A model generated the notes under the pieces. The model worked only from the letters and a program-made list of their open reading frames with translations, ran no database searches and had not been told where the DNA came from. The position numbers and the translations under genes were made by a program. Source: Melieria omissa (Eukaryota; Arthropoda; Insecta; Diptera; Ulidiidae). Taken from it: DNA of 64,000 nucleotides. The stretch covers positions 75,160,432 to 75,224,431 of the forward strand of contig OZ020270.1 in assembly GCA_963971225.1 (NCBI GenBank), given 5' to 3'. This document shows, one piece after another, positions 63,521 through 64,000 of the stretch (positions are counted from its first letter, which is position 1; each line of letters begins with the position of its first letter).

Positions 63521-63901
63521 AAACGATTTTCCGTTCACCACAATAATAACACATTTGCTCTAAATCCGATTACCCGCACCACGCTCCTAGTGGACTGTAG
63601 CTCACCGATTGCTGCTGCTTCTTCTTTCTCCTCTTTTTTTTCCAATTTCACCAACACAATTGCTCACTCCCGATGTTTTCGCTTCTGCGTTCGCTGATCG
63701 AATGGAAGAGAAATGAATTGCGTAACAATCGGCGACTCGCTCCTAGCACACATTCCACGCGAGAGCTCTTCGCACAACGCTGCTCGCTGGAAATGTCCCG
63801 TTTCTTTCGCCTGCTCATCCGATTTTTCGCGCACAAAGGAATCGAAAACAAAAAAGGGGCGCTCCATAGGCCGCTAACATCTGGCTCGACACGTACCACA
63901 A

Positions 63902-64000
63902 TGTTCCCACCATCTTTGATCGGCGGTGGAAACTGCGAAATGTAAACTGTTTTAAATAAAACGCGCACTCCTTGGGAAAAGCCATCAGCTCAAAAAACCC
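63902..64000 (-). repeat. BEL/Pao 5' LTR (partial, cut by window edge)
   Basis: Matches 56769-56868 with about four differences including one indel in an A-run. On the minus strand the LTR ends GGTGGGAACA and is followed by TTGTGGTACGTGTCGAGCCA, where the primer-binding site should be. Confidence 0.9.

Larger units (their letters stand above)
56769..64000 (-). mobile_element. BEL/Pao LTR retrotransposon, decayed; 5' LTR cut by window edge
   Basis: LTR starts (plus orientation TGTTCCCACCATCTTTGATC) occur at 56769 and 63902. Over the roughly 99 bp both copies show, I count about four differences, so this insertion is older than the other LTR elements here. Between them on the minus strand: a long leader with tandem repeats (62510-63520), gag, and pol with protease, RT, RNase H and integrase, interrupted by many stops. 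Confidence 0.92.

Overview
This window is a dense nest of transposable elements from an insect genome. I read it as a higher dipteran, perhaps a tephritid-type fruit fly; that is an inference from the I-like and LOA-like LINEs, a 17.6/297-type errantivirus, an mdg3-like gypsy element, BEL/Pao, rosa/vertumnana-like mariner, Helitron/DINE-like repeats and introns of 56-59 nt. I see no bacterial features, rRNA, functional tRNA or CRISPR. Almost all recognisable coding sequence belongs to mobile elements; the main exception is one intact five-exon gene.

Layout, left to right. 1-5099: an I-like LINE on the minus strand with ORF1 and ORF2 both open, ORF2 running off the left edge. 5100-9950: relics (BED finger, deleted Tc1/mariner, hAT). 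9952-10388: a five-copy minisatellite. 10398-16813: two inverted copies of a DNA element with CCAGTGTT ends; one carries a TTAA-flanked MITE and the other a 650-bp tRNA-derived SINE. Between them lie a 1.96-kb foldback element, a 30-bp palindrome, the paralogous empty site of the foldback, and two orphan exons. 16814-30955: nested dolls. P-like transposase remains and possible outer ends surround a Helitron (17838-27818). The Helitron was hit by an errantivirus (17844-24935), a TTAA MITE and a mariner. Further right, a Harbinger-like MITE (29180-30581) contains a hAT derivative.

31753-37043: a gypsy (mdg3-like) element with two identical 225-bp LTRs and one uninterrupted 1578-codon gag-pol frame, the best candidate for a live element. 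37346-38346: a complete spliced gene (256 aa, coiled coil plus DUF4806-like domain) lying 88 bp behind a second ORF and near CACTG-type repeats. 39189-42625: three well-bounded DNA elements (a hAT, a foldback with 668-bp arms and TTA target duplication, and a CACTA-ended MITE). 43000-52440: Helitron-like tandem-repeat DNA interrupted by a complete but decayed LOA-like LINE (11-bp target duplication), a LINE 3' relic and a TTAA MITE. 52559-53107: a near-perfect hairpin MITE. 53339-54913: an element split by a second member of the foldback family. 55390-56768: a gypsy relic (plus strand) cut by a decayed BEL/Pao element (minus strand), which fills the rest.

Six of the seven protein-coding retroelements lie on the minus strand, as would be expected if a plus-strand transcript made antisense piRNAs, but the sequence alone does not show that. 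No host metabolic or developmental gene is recognisable.
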